Below, piece by piece: positions 5,974 through 13,134 of a stretch of DNA of 22,784 bases. The stretch's first letter is position 1; each line of letters opens with the position of its first letter. Below the pieces are notes generated by a model that was given only the letters and a program-made list of their open reading frames with translations, searched no databases and was not told the DNA's origin. Position numbers and translations under genes: made by a program. The stretch comes from a virus. The DNA lies in the IMG/VR virus record IMGVR_UViG_3300028573_000060, positions 1-22,784 of that record, one strand, 5' to 3'.

Positions 5974-7091
5974 GCCAGGAGCGTTTCGTCGAGGTCATTG
6001 ATCTCGGCAAGGATGGCTCGAAGTGGAAGCACGGCTACATTCCCGAGAACGCCGCTGCTGTCGCTCTGAAGTCGCACCACAAGGTGGGCGGTGGCTCAGG
6101 AATCACGGTGCATCTGCACAAGGATCGCGCGGGTAAGCTGCACGTTCCGAGCAATATGGCGAAGATGCCGCCGAACCACCACGCCAAGGTCGACAAGGTC
6201 ACCCCGATGTCCCGGTCGGTGGACGAGGACGGTGGGCTCATGGAGCCCGAGTCGCACATCGAAACTGAAGGCCAGCGACTCCAGGTCCCGACCCGGATGC
6301 TCAACCGCTCGAATCCTGACTACGGTTCGATGACCGACAAGGAGCTGCTCGACCACGCCTACCTCAACCGCAACAACGACAGTGGTACTGCGGCGATCCA
6401 GGAACTCCACCGTCGGGACAACAACCCCAACAAGGCGGCCGTACGTCCCGGCATGACCCAAGAGCAGCGGGTCAAGGCTCTCAATGGCGGCGTCACGCCA
6501 GGGGAACGTCTGCCGAGCGGTGGCAAGCCGGTGGCCGGCCACATCGAGATCGGTGGCAAGACCCTCGCGGCGCAGAAGCACCCGGACGGTCACGTCTCGT
6601 ACCGCGACGTCAACGGCGTCGAGCGTCACCTCAAGCCGGACTCCGAGACGGGCAAGGACTTCAAGGGCGAATCTCGATTCGCGCCGAAGCCTCTCCAAGC
6701 ACCGAAGGCGCCGAAGGATGGCGAGGCTCGCACTCGCGTCACGCCGAAGACGTACCAGGGTGTTGCGGGGCACATCATCGTCGGCCACGACACCAAGGGC
6801 CGCAAGGTCAACGTGCACGTCCCTGGCTCTCTTGCCGAGGCTCGCGTTGCGCAGTCACGCATCCACAACGGTAAGCCGGCGTTCTCAGACGCAGAGGTTC
6901 GTCAGCACATCAAGGGTCGGCTGTCATCGAGCCAGGAGTCAAAGGAAGGTCCAAGTGCCACGCGGATCAAGTTGCTGGAAGGCAATCTCGCTAGTTTCCA
7001 GCGTCAACTAGCCTTCACGTCTAACAAGGATCAGGTACGGCGACAGATCGCAGCGACCAAGGAGTTACTCCGTCAGGAGAAGGCCAAGTAA
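5970..7091 (+). CDS. WKHGYIP-element protein with short beta repeats
   Basis: 373 residues, ATG overlapping the previous stop (ATGA). The N-terminus has ERFVEVIDL followed by WKHGYIP at 19-25, matching the metallopeptidase N-terminus; the coding DNA is identical over 20 bases. Downstream are three related short segments: ITVHLHKDRAGKLHVPSN (about 45-62), VAGHIEIGGKTL (about 189-200) and VAGHIIVGHDTKGRKVNVHVP (about 266-286). The C-terminal 50 residues are a charged helix likely to coil. No catalytic motif is visible and no family is recognised. Location before the prohead protease, and the shared N-terminus, suggest a head-associated or co-packaged protein (inference). Confidence 0.65.
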   Translation: MSQERFVEVIDLGKDGSKWKHGYIPENAAAVALKSHHKVGGGSGITVHLHKDRAGKLHVPSNMAKMPPNHHAKVDKVTPMSRSVDEDGGLMEPESHIETEGQRLQVPTRMLNRSNPDYGSMTDKELLDHAYLNRNNDSGTAAIQELHRRDNNPNKAAVRPGMTQEQRVKALNGGVTPGERLPSGGKPVAGHIEIGGKTLAAQKHPDGHVSYRDVNGVERHLKPDSETGKDFKGESRFAPKPLQAPKAPKDGEARTRVTPKTYQGVAGHIIVGHDTKGRKVNVHVPGSLAEARVAQSRIHNGKPAFSDAEVRQHIKGRLSSSQESKEGPSATRIKLLEGNLASFQRQLAFTSNKDQVRRQIAATKELLRQEKAK

Positions 7092-7114
7092 CGCACGGTA
7101 GTCGCTCATCGTCG

Positions 7115-7120
7115 TACGAT
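7115..7120 (+). promoter_or_regulatory. TACGAT hexamer 6 nt before GTG 7127
   Basis: TAnnnT is the usual actinobacterial -10 core. It ends 6 nt before a start codon with no Shine-Dalgarno sequence, placing a likely transcript start at the GTG. No clear -35 box is visible. Confidence 0.4.
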
Positions 7121-7126
7121 TACGGC

Positions 7127-8356
7127 GTGAAGAACCGACAGCTCCTGACGCCCGCCGTCACCAGCGACTTCAGCCGCGAGTCGAAGCTCGTCTACTGGAA
7201 GCAGATCCTGCCCGAGAAGACGATCGAGTACACCACTCGTACTGGCAAGCGATCCACCGTCGACTTCAGTCACGCCTACCTCTCGAAGCTAATCGAGGCG
7301 TACCAGGCGAAGCACATGGACCAGACGCCGTTCTTGCTAGCGGACAAGGACAACGCCCACACAATGGACCCGGAGCGCTACCGCGCACAGGTCACTGCTC
7401 TGCGGCTAGCCGCGCCCGGTGAGAAGCCAGGGTTGTACGGCAAGCTGGAGTTCGACAGCCGGCGCGATGCTCGGGCCGTCGTGCGCAACCCGAATCTCGG
7501 TGTCAGCGCACGAATCCGCGAAGACCCCGATGGCCCCAAGCTCGTTCATGTGCTCGGGACACTCGACCCACAGGTGACTGGCATGGAGCCGTGGAAGCCA
7601 GTCGACCTCTCGACGTACGACGGCGAACGTGTGCTTGACTTGTCACAGCACACCTACAGCGACCAGGAGAATCCGATGCGCACGAAGCTCCGCAAGCCTG
7701 AGTTCAAGGCGAACATCGACGACTACACCGAGACGGACATCGACGAAATGTCCGGCACCGAGCTCGATGCGTGGGCCGAGCACTTCGGCATCGACCTGAA
7801 CGACCTCGACAGCGACTCGGACGACGCAGACGGCGCCGATTCTGAGTACGATGACGACGACGATGCAGATGCAGATGCCGACACCGATCTCGGTGACGCG
7901 GATCTGGACGACGACGACGACCCGGACGGAGAGCCCGACGTGAGCGACCTCAGCAGGCGGCGCCAGCGTCGCGCCAACGCCAGTGGCGACACCCGAGAGA
8001 TCGAGCTCGCCAACTCGCTCGCGACGGCGGCCGACGCCCGTGCCCGTGAGGCGCTGCGCCGGATGGCCGACGCCGAGTGGACCGCGTTCCGCGACGTCGC
8101 GCTTGGCAAGGGTGTGCCTCCGCACCTCCTCGACCTGGCCGAGCCGATCCTCAATCGGCCCGACGACGTCGTCATCGACCTGAGCAACTCGGGCGAAGCC
8201 GACGTCAACGTCGCTGACGTGCTGCGTCAGTTCCTGACGGCGGCCGAGGGCACCATCGACATGTCCAACGAGGTCGGCCACTACGGCTCGGTCTCGGGCG
8301 ACGAGGACCCCGACGCCGAAATGCTTGAGGCGTGGGACAACCAGTTCGGCCGCTAG
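7127..8356 (+). CDS. Prohead protease with C-terminal Asp-rich scaffold
   Basis: 409 residues from GTG 7127. Residues 45-165 follow the plan of Mu gpI-like capsid proteases: an AYLSKLIEAY helix, YRAQVTALRL, GLYGKLEFD, NPNLGVSARI and KLVHVLGTLDPQVTGMEP. Residues 227-275 are extremely Asp-rich (runs of DDDDD and DADADAD), and 280-409 are helical with an acidic end, as expected for a scaffold or delta-type domain that fills the procapsid and is then digested. Two genes later comes the major capsid protein, the usual order. An in-frame ATG at 7676 with AGGAGA upstream could give free scaffold, as in lambda C/Nu3. There is no Shine-Dalgarno sequence before GTG 7127; a TACGAT hexamer lies 6 nt upstream instead. 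Confidence 0.75.
   Translation: MKNRQLLTPAVTSDFSRESKLVYWKQILPEKTIEYTTRTGKRSTVDFSHAYLSKLIEAYQAKHMDQTPFLLADKDNAHTMDPERYRAQVTALRLAAPGEKPGLYGKLEFDSRRDARAVVRNPNLGVSARIREDPDGPKLVHVLGTLDPQVTGMEPWKPVDLSTYDGERVLDLSQHTYSDQENPMRTKLRKPEFKANIDDYTETDIDEMSGTELDAWAEHFGIDLNDLDSDSDDADGADSEYDDDDDADADADTDLGDADLDDDDDPDGEPDVSDLSRRRQRRANASGDTREIELANSLATAADARAREALRRMADAEWTAFRDVALGKGVPPHLLDLAEPILNRPDDVVIDLSNSGEADVNVADVLRQFLTAAEGTIDMSNEVGHYGSVSGDEDPDAEMLEAWDNQFGR
7665..7678 (+). promoter_or_regulatory. Internal ribosome-binding site and ATG for free scaffold
   Basis: AGGAGA (7665-7670) lies 5 nt before ATG 7676 (Met184), in frame with the protease gene. It falls just after the protease-like region and before the Asp-rich part, so a 226-residue scaffold could be made independently, as lambda Nu3 is from gene C. 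Confidence 0.5.
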
Positions 8357-8391
8357 GCCAGCCGAGACCAGAGACGAGATAGGACAACACC

Positions 8392-8877
8392 ATGGCAGTC
8401 ACCTCGATCCAGCGCCGCAGCCGCGGCGCGGACGACGTTTTCGAGGCAGTCGACGCGAACCTCGCGGCCGGCGTCTTCGTCATCCCGTCGACCACGGCCA
8501 CGACCGACCCGAGCCTCCAGGGCATCAAGGTCGCGACTGACGCGGCCGTCAACGTGCTCGGTGTCTCGCAGAAGTCCTGCGTCACGGCGGCCAACCAGGC
8601 CGCTGCTGCGGCTGGCACCGACTCGCAGAACTTCCCGTTCGCGAACACCGGCATCCCGACGCCGCAGACTGCGGTCTTCAGCAACGGGGTCGTGCCGATT
8701 CTCTTCGCGGCCGGCGCGGTCAACTACGGCGACCGGGTCTGTGCTGCTGCTTCGGGCTCTGCTCGTAAGTGGGTCAGCGGGACCGACGCCGAAGAGGCAG
8801 TGTGCGGCATCTGCGTCCAGCCAGGCGGTACGGCTGGTGGCGTCGTCGCACTCGTCAAGCTCATCAAGCTGGCCTAA
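8392..8877 (+). CDS. Head decoration-like protein
   Basis: 161 residues. It contains the pattern of small capsid-decorating proteins (DUF2190-like): an early AGVFVIPSTTA strand, NVLGVSQKSC, a central GVVPILFAAGAVNYGDRVCAA segment and a C-terminal strand GGVVALVKLI. These correspond to the repeated 'G-V-V' and 'G-D-x-V' strands of trimeric beta decoration proteins that sit on three-fold axes of the mature capsid. Placement between the protease-scaffold and major capsid genes is the classical place for it. Family assignment is by pattern and position; stabilising activity is inferred. The start at ATG 8392 is supported by AGGA about 10 nt upstream. Confidence 0.65.
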   Translation: MAVTSIQRRSRGADDVFEAVDANLAAGVFVIPSTTATTDPSLQGIKVATDAAVNVLGVSQKSCVTAANQAAAAAGTDSQNFPFANTGIPTPQTAVFSNGVVPILFAAGAVNYGDRVCAAASGSARKWVSGTDAEEAVCGICVQPGGTAGGVVALVKLIKLA

Positions 8878-8916
8878 CCGGCCGGCTCGGAACAGATACG
8901 GACAAGGACAGAAGAC

Positions 8917-10002
8917 ATGGCTGGTACCACGATCATCAGCGTGCAGGATGGCCCGCGGATCACGGTCAACTCGCTCCTCAAGAGCCCGACCCTGATCCCT
9001 CGGCGCATCCTCGACATGATGGACCAGATGTTCCTCGTGGACTCTGTCCTTCGCACGGGTCAGGACGCGCCGTCCGGTGCGGTGCTGTACTACCAGAGCA
9101 CCCCGCTGTTCAGCAACGACGACCCGGCCGTGCTCGAAGAGTACGGCGAGATCCCGGTCACCAACGGAAGCCTCGGCACTCCGTTGGTCGCCCGTGTGGT
9201 TCGTCGGGCTCTCGGCCTGCGAGTCTCGAAGACGATGCGTGACCGCAACCAGGTCGACGTCGTCAACACGCAGATCACGCAGATCCGCAACACGATGGTA
9301 CGAGCGTGGGAAGATGCGTTCTTCTCAGCTCTCGTCGCCAACTCTCAGGTGCAGGTCCTCGTGACCGACAACGCTTGGGGCGGCGACGGCTCGCACATTC
9401 GTCAGGACGTCAACGGCGCCCGCTACCTCGTGAAGAACGTGGGCGCGGACGGCTCGACTGGTGGCAACAAGCAGAAGTTCGGCTACATCGCGGACACGCT
9501 CATCATCAGCACCGAGACCGAGACCGACTTCCTCGACAGCGACGAGGTCACCAAGCCCTACATCGGCAACATCGCGGACGAGAACTTGCAGTACACCGGC
9601 AAGCTCCCCAACAAGTTCCTCACGCTGGACGTCGTCACTTCGTGGCGGCTCTCGACCTACGCGCCCTCGTGTGCGGTCGTGCTCCAGCGCAAGGTCGTTG
9701 GTGGGATCGCGGACGAGCGTCCGCTGAGCGCCACGCCGATGTACGGCGAGGGCAACGGCCCCAACGGTGGCCCCCGTGAGTCATGGCGTACCGACACCAC
9801 TCGCGCCTCGGCCATCTACCTCGACCAGCCTCTGGCGGCGGTGTTCATCGCTGGCGTCAACGGCAACGCGGACGCGGGTGGCGCGGACAGCGTGACCATC
9901 GGCGGCCACAGCGTCGACTTGAGCGGTGTCTCCGGTGGCGTGGCGCCGCTGGTGACCCCGAGCCCGTCGAGCGACCCGGACCACAGCACCAACCCGGCGT
10001 AA
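8917..10002 (+). CDS. Major capsid protein
   Basis: 361 residues. Order, size and sequence character fit a HK97-fold major capsid protein: an N-arm (about 1-30, ISVQDGPRITVNSLLKSP), then LIPRRILDMMDQMF, a strand-rich E-loop-like region with EYGEIPVTN, a long helix (DVVNTQITQIRNTMVRAWEDAFFSAL, about 109-134), and a P-domain with TLIISTETETDFL. The chain ends in a Ser/Pro/Asp-rich tail (VTPSPSSDPDHSTNPA). There is no long N-terminal scaffold domain, consistent with scaffold being supplied by the upstream gene. The assignment is based on context and recognised pattern rather than an alignment. A strong hairpin follows its stop, and the gene is likely the most highly expressed of the head cluster. 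Confidence 0.85.
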   Translation: MAGTTIISVQDGPRITVNSLLKSPTLIPRRILDMMDQMFLVDSVLRTGQDAPSGAVLYYQSTPLFSNDDPAVLEEYGEIPVTNGSLGTPLVARVVRRALGLRVSKTMRDRNQVDVVNTQITQIRNTMVRAWEDAFFSALVANSQVQVLVTDNAWGGDGSHIRQDVNGARYLVKNVGADGSTGGNKQKFGYIADTLIISTETETDFLDSDEVTKPYIGNIADENLQYTGKLPNKFLTLDVVTSWRLSTYAPSCAVVLQRKVVGGIADERPLSATPMYGEGNGPNGGPRESWRTDTTRASAIYLDQPLAAVFIAGVNGNADAGGADSVTIGGHSVDLSGVSGGVAPLVTPSPSSDPDHSTNPA

Positions 10003-10019
10003 GCCGAGCGCACAACCCG

Positions 10020-10055
10020 ATCGGGCCGGTCGATCATCAGATCGGCCGGCCCGAT
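10020..10055 (+). terminator. Strong hairpin after the major capsid gene
   Basis: Two 16-base arms (10020-10035 and 10040-10055) pair fully, with one G-U pair, around the loop ATCA. No U-run follows, so it may be a weak or factor-dependent terminator, or an RNA-stabilising or processing element that sets capsid mRNA level above the downstream genes. The core CGGGCCGGTCGA recurs in the hairpin after the endolysin gene. Confidence 0.7.
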
Positions 10056-10085
10056 TCCATGCACAACCCAACGAAGGGTAAGACG

Positions 10086-10451
10086 ATGGCAGTCCGAGAG
10101 TACGAAGTGCTCGTGTCCGCAGTGATGGTCCGCACTGGCCCTGGCAAGAACCAGGTCCGGCGCATCCTCAAGGGTGGAATCGTCAAGGGCGACCACCAGA
10201 ACAGTCAGATCCGCGCGCTCAAGGCGGCCAAGGCCATCGGGAAGCCGGGAACGGTCCCGAGCAACGCGATGACCGTTGCGCGAGCGTTCCATGGCTTCGA
10301 CGACCCGGTCGCGGCTCTGCTCGACGAGGCGCTCCCCACGCCGGCCGCAGTCAGCGCGGACCCGTTCGCTGACCTGGAGAACGAGGACATGTTCACCAAG
10401 GTCAACCCGCAGGTCGCGGCGGCATCAGCAGAGGCGCTCGCGAAGTCCTAG
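10086..10451 (+). CDS. Small protein after capsid gene, unknown function
   Basis: 121 residues from ATG 10086, chosen because GAAGGG lies just upstream at 10073-10078; an in-frame ATG at 10059 would fall at the foot of the capsid-gene hairpin. The N-terminal half is basic and strand-rich (VREYEVLVSAVMVRTGPGKNQ, then RRILKGGIVKGD), while the C-terminal half is acidic and Ala-rich (DPFADLENEDMFTKV). No family is recognised. The slot between capsid and first connector gene often holds a small head-closure or capsid-associated protein, and that is the most that can be said. It has no membrane segment. Confidence 0.6.
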   Translation: MAVREYEVLVSAVMVRTGPGKNQVRRILKGGIVKGDHQNSQIRALKAAKAIGKPGTVPSNAMTVARAFHGFDDPVAALLDEALPTPAAVSADPFADLENEDMFTKVNPQVAAASAEALAKS

Positions 10452-10454
10452 TAG

Positions 10455-10460
10455 TAAGGT
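10455..10460 (+). promoter_or_regulatory. TAAGGT hexamer 6 nt before ATG 10467
   Basis: It has the same geometry as the hexamer before 7127: TAnnnT, 6 nt gap, start codon. A GAGG at 10462-10465 is only one base from the ATG, too close for normal ribosome binding. Confidence 0.35.
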
Positions 10461-10466
10461 TGAGGC

Positions 10467-11036
10467 ATGGCGTACTCGACTCCCACGATGGTGCGCAATG
10501 CCCTCAATCCAGGGACTGACGGATCAGCTCCACCCGACCCCCCGAGCGGGACAGGCGCCGACCTCAGCGATGCGCAGCTCGAAGACGCCATCGCTGAGGC
10601 GGACGCCGTCATCGACTCGTACATCGCGAAGTATTACGCCGTCCCTGTCGCGCTGGTGATCCCGGCGACTGATGATGTTCAGGGTGACGGCGCACCCGAC
10701 GGCTCGGTGCCGCACCCGATCGACTACTGGTCCCGCAACATCGCGGCGTACAACGCCACACTGGTCGTTCGCAAGAGCCTCGACTTCACCGACGATGACC
10801 CGGTCGCTCGGCGCTACAACGCCACCATGTCGGCGCTAGTTGGCGTCAGCAAGGGCCAGGCCACCCTCCAGATCCCCGAGAACACCACGCCGAACGCCGC
10901 GACTGGTGCTGGCGCCCCGGTCAACCCGTACTACGCAGGGGATCTGTTCGATGCGGCTGACTGGAATCTCCAGCCGATCACGCCGGACTGGCCGCTGTGG
11001 CCGGATATCCCCGGTGGCATGGGATCGAACTGGTGA
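10467..11036 (+). CDS. Head-tail connector, gp15/DUF1320-like
   Basis: 189 residues. Residues 30-62 read ADLSDAQLEDAIAEADAVI then SYIAKYYAVPV, the helical pattern of head-tail connector proteins (DUF1320, Mu gp36-like, and HK97 gp6/SPP1 gp15-like adaptors), in which the helices form a ring below the portal. A second helical stretch, NIAAYNATLVVRKS, and 'D-P-V-A-R-R-Y' (about 112-118) also fit. The C-terminal 45 residues are Pro/Trp-rich (ITPDWPLWPDIPGG) and probably extended. Next genes are completion proteins, the expected order. Only a GAGG one base from the ATG could act as Shine-Dalgarno, too near; a TAAGGT hexamer sits 6 nt before the ATG. Confidence 0.7.
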   Translation: MAYSTPTMVRNALNPGTDGSAPPDPPSGTGADLSDAQLEDAIAEADAVIDSYIAKYYAVPVALVIPATDDVQGDGAPDGSVPHPIDYWSRNIAAYNATLVVRKSLDFTDDDPVARRYNATMSALVGVSKGQATLQIPENTTPNAATGAGAPVNPYYAGDLFDAADWNLQPITPDWPLWPDIPGGMGSNW

Positions 11037-11497
11037 GAGGTACTCTCGGCAAGCGACTCGACTTCCTCATCGAGCAGACCGGCAAGGGCAGGATGGTCGG
11101 CGCTGTAGAGGTCGACCAGGTCTACGCGCACTACCAGCACGAAGGAGACGACTTTGAGCACCCTGACGGCGGCCAGGCTCACTACCTCCGCGACCCTCTG
11201 TTCAGCAACTCCGAGAAGTACGTCCGCAATCTCGCCAACGGACTCGTGGATCACGAAGGCTCGCGGTTGCATGACGCGATGGTCGAGAACATGGAGCACC
11301 TCAGCGATCAGGTCGAGATCCTAGCTCCGCGGGAGTTTGACGACCTGGCGAAGTCCGGCCACCCGACGGTCACCGAAGAGGGCAAGAAGACCTACGACCG
11401 GCCACCGCGCGTTGCCCGTCTGACCGAGGACGAACTCAAGCTGAAGAGCCGGATCTCGCGGATCGTCGAGCGCGGCCGATACGCCCGCAGGCGCTAG
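11033..11497 (+). CDS. Head-tail joining protein, HK97 gp10-like
   Basis: 154 residues from GTG 11033, overlapping the connector stop as GTGA; a longer frame from GTG 10997 is less likely. The diagnostic segment is AHYQHEGDDFEHPDGGQAHYL (about 31-51), close to the YAxYQHEGxxFxHPxGGQAKYLE signature of tail-completion and minor capsid proteins in the HK97 gp10 group. These act between the connector and the tail tube. A later charged, helical C-terminus (DELKLKSRISRIVERGRYARRR) is basic. Order and motif agree, so the neck location is fairly sure, while its exact role (stopper or tail completion) is not. Confidence 0.7.
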   Translation: MRGTLGKRLDFLIEQTGKGRMVGAVEVDQVYAHYQHEGDDFEHPDGGQAHYLRDPLFSNSEKYVRNLANGLVDHEGSRLHDAMVENMEHLSDQVEILAPREFDDLAKSGHPTVTEEGKKTYDRPPRVARLTEDELKLKSRISRIVERGRYARRR

Positions 11498-11500
11498 GCT
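11495..11500 (+). promoter_or_regulatory. TAGGCT hexamer 6 nt before GTG 11507
   Basis: The hexamer includes the stop codon of the preceding gene and ends 6 nt before a GTG start with no good Shine-Dalgarno sequence. It repeats the geometry seen at 7115 and 10455. Confidence 0.3.
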
Positions 11501-11506
11501 GTAGAC

Positions 11507-11941
11507 GTGCTCCGCTTCAGCGATGTCAAGTCTTACGTGAGCGACGCTCTCGTGGCACTCGGGACGTACGGTGACACGAGCGATACCCAGTTCCCAGTGA
11601 TCGACCCTGGTCCGCCCACCGACCAACTGATGAAGCTGTCGCCCAACCGGCTGATCTTCCTGACGATCGGTGCCGGCGCTGGCTTCACGACCGAGCAGCT
11701 CTACGACCGGCCGTTCATCAGCGCGCGAGTGCTCGGGCTGACCCGAAACTACCAAGACGCAGAGAATCTGGCTCTCGATCTTGACAAGATTCTCACAGAC
11801 GTCGTGAAGAACACCGTCATCGGCACGGCAAAGGTGCTCTACATCACCCGGACGGGTGGGCGCCCGACGCTATACTCGTATGACGCCAGCGAGCGCTACA
11901 ACTTCACCTGCTCGTACATCACCGAAGCGAAGACGGAGTGA
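11507..11941 (+). CDS. Tail terminator / minor capsid-type protein
   Basis: 144 residues from GTG 11507. The sequence has an alpha-beta character: FSDVKSYVSDALVAL helix, LIFLTIGAGAG strand, DRPFISARVLGL strand, NYQDAENLALDLDKIL helix, and two strands VLYITRTGGRP and YNFTCSYI. This is the layout of tail terminator proteins (lambda gpU-like) and of the phage minor capsid family that caps the tail tube. It lies between the completion protein and the tail tube gene, as the terminator does. Shine-Dalgarno evidence is poor; TAGGCT ends 6 nt before the GTG and includes the preceding stop codon. Confidence 0.65.
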   Translation: MLRFSDVKSYVSDALVALGTYGDTSDTQFPVIDPGPPTDQLMKLSPNRLIFLTIGAGAGFTTEQLYDRPFISARVLGLTRNYQDAENLALDLDKILTDVVKNTVIGTAKVLYITRTGGRPTLYSYDASERYNFTCSYITEAKTE

Positions 11942-11947
11942 TTGACC

Positions 11948-12217
11948 ATGGCCGCTGTATCTGATTCCCGGCTCAGTCTCGAAGAGGCACTGGCCGACGC
12001 CGACGCCGAGCCCAAGGCAGCCACTCCCGAGCCGCCAGCCGAGACCGTCCAGGTCTCGATCGCTGGCCCTGTGCACGCCACAGCGCTGAGCGTCAAGGCG
12101 CCCGATGGTAGTACGATCAGGGTGACCAGGACGGCTCAGCACTTCGCGCACGAAGCGCTCGACGCCATCCACGACGCGGCCCGCCGTTGCGGGGTACTAC
12201 TGAGGATTGGCAACTGA
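11948..12217 (+). CDS. Small protein before the tail tube gene, unknown
   Basis: 89 residues from ATG 11948, with GGAG at 11935-11938 (9 nt spacing); an upstream TTG at 11942 is too close to that site. Residues 10-40 are Ala/Glu/Pro-rich and disordered-looking. Residues 41-89 form a compact region (VQVSIAGPVHATALSVKAP, then STIRVTRTAQHFAHEALDAIHDAARR) of strands followed by a helix. No family is recognised. The gene ends one base before the next ATG and so is probably translated with the major tail protein. A tail or neck role is guessed from position only. Confidence 0.6.
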   Translation: MAAVSDSRLSLEEALADADAEPKAATPEPPAETVQVSIAGPVHATALSVKAPDGSTIRVTRTAQHFAHEALDAIHDAARRCGVLLRIGN

Positions 12218-12218
12218 C

Positions 12219-13058
12219 ATGATCGGTGAGCTCTACGACGCGAACAACGTCGTCGTCGGCCAAGCGGCCGTCTTCTGGGCCGCAGAGAACACCCCGATGC
12301 CGGACCCGACCACAGCGAACCTCGACGACCCCTTCGACCTCAGCGTCTTCTTCACCTACACGCTGGCAGTCGCGTCTGGTGTCACTGCGTTCACGCTGAC
12401 CGACTCGCACGGCAACGAGACGACTTCGCTCGACCACACGTCCACGGCTTCGGACATCGCAGACGCGCTGAACGCGCTGACCCCCGCCGGCACGCAGTAC
12501 ACGGTGACTGGCGGCTCCAGTCCGTTCACCATCGCGCTGAGCGAGTACGACACTCTGCACGCCTCGGCGTTCACGGGTGGCGTCGGCTCGCTGACTGGCG
12601 GACTGTGGACCCCGACCGGCGCGACCGACCAGGGCTGGCAGTACGCCACCAGCAAGAACACCAACGTCATCCAGATCGAGGAGCAGTCGACTCCGGTCGG
12701 CGAGACGATCTCCTCGCAGGGTGTCGAGCTCCAGGGTGCGCTGTCCGAGGACATCACCCGAACTCTGGCCCTGGCGTACAACGCCACGGTCGAGTCGACT
12801 GCGGCTGGTGCCGACAGTCCGGGCTTCGACACGATCTCGCTGACCGACGAGATCCTCTACTACGCCGTGCTGCTGGTCACCTCGAACGCTGACGACTTCC
12901 CGCGGTGGATCTACGCGCCGAAGTGGTCGCAGCTCTCCGAGACCTCGACGTCGTTCCGGCGCGCGGCCGACAAGCGAATGTACCCGGTCGCCTTCCAGAC
13001 TCTGTGCAAGCCGAGTCAGATCCAGGTCATCGAGTTCACCGAAGCAGCCACTGGCTGA
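12219..13058 (+). CDS. Major tail (tube) protein with inserted beta domain
   Basis: 279 residues from ATG 12219; TTG 12207 in frame is less likely since its spacing from GAGG is one base. The N-terminus (MIGELYDANNVVVGQAAVFWAAENTPMP) and GLWTPTGATDQGWQY (about 127-141), with NVIQIEEQSTPVGE following, match actinobacteriophage tail tube proteins. Between them, residues 46-127 look like an insert, with VTAFTLTDSHGNETTSLDHT, STASDIADALNAL and TVTGGSSPFTIALSE. This strand-helix-strand pattern recurs in other phage structural proteins and is probably displayed on the tube. C-terminal strands (RRAADKRMYPVAF) close the barrel. A terminator follows and tail chaperones come next, as normal. Confidence 0.8.
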   Translation: MIGELYDANNVVVGQAAVFWAAENTPMPDPTTANLDDPFDLSVFFTYTLAVASGVTAFTLTDSHGNETTSLDHTSTASDIADALNALTPAGTQYTVTGGSSPFTIALSEYDTLHASAFTGGVGSLTGGLWTPTGATDQGWQYATSKNTNVIQIEEQSTPVGETISSQGVELQGALSEDITRTLALAYNATVESTAAGADSPGFDTISLTDEILYYAVLLVTSNADDFPRWIYAPKWSQLSETSTSFRRAADKRMYPVAFQTLCKPSQIQVIEFTEAATG

Positions 13059-13062
13059 GTCC

Positions 13063-13113
13063 CTACGACGAGGGTCGGCTACAAGCAGACCCTCGTCGTA
13101 GTCTTCATCTTCT
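13063..13113 (+). terminator. Rho-independent terminator after major tail protein
   Basis: Two perfect 14-base arms (13063-13076 and 13088-13101) form a stem, and GCT/AGC inside the loop (13078-13080 with 13084-13086) may extend it. A pyrimidine-rich stretch, TCTTCATCTTCT, follows. Position after the highly expressed tube gene fits partial termination before the chaperone and tape measure genes. Confidence 0.85.
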
Positions 13114-13134
13114 ATCCGCCCCAGAGGAGAGTTC

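Noticed and set aside
9783-10085. Upstream extension of the 10086 gene into the capsid gene
   Set aside because: It would overlap the capsid gene by over 200 bases and pass through the hairpin, while ATG 10086 has its own GAAGGG site.
11871-11876. TATACT inside the tail terminator gene as an internal promoter
   Set aside because: Good -10 match but no -35 box and a coding position where Tyr codons produce it by chance.
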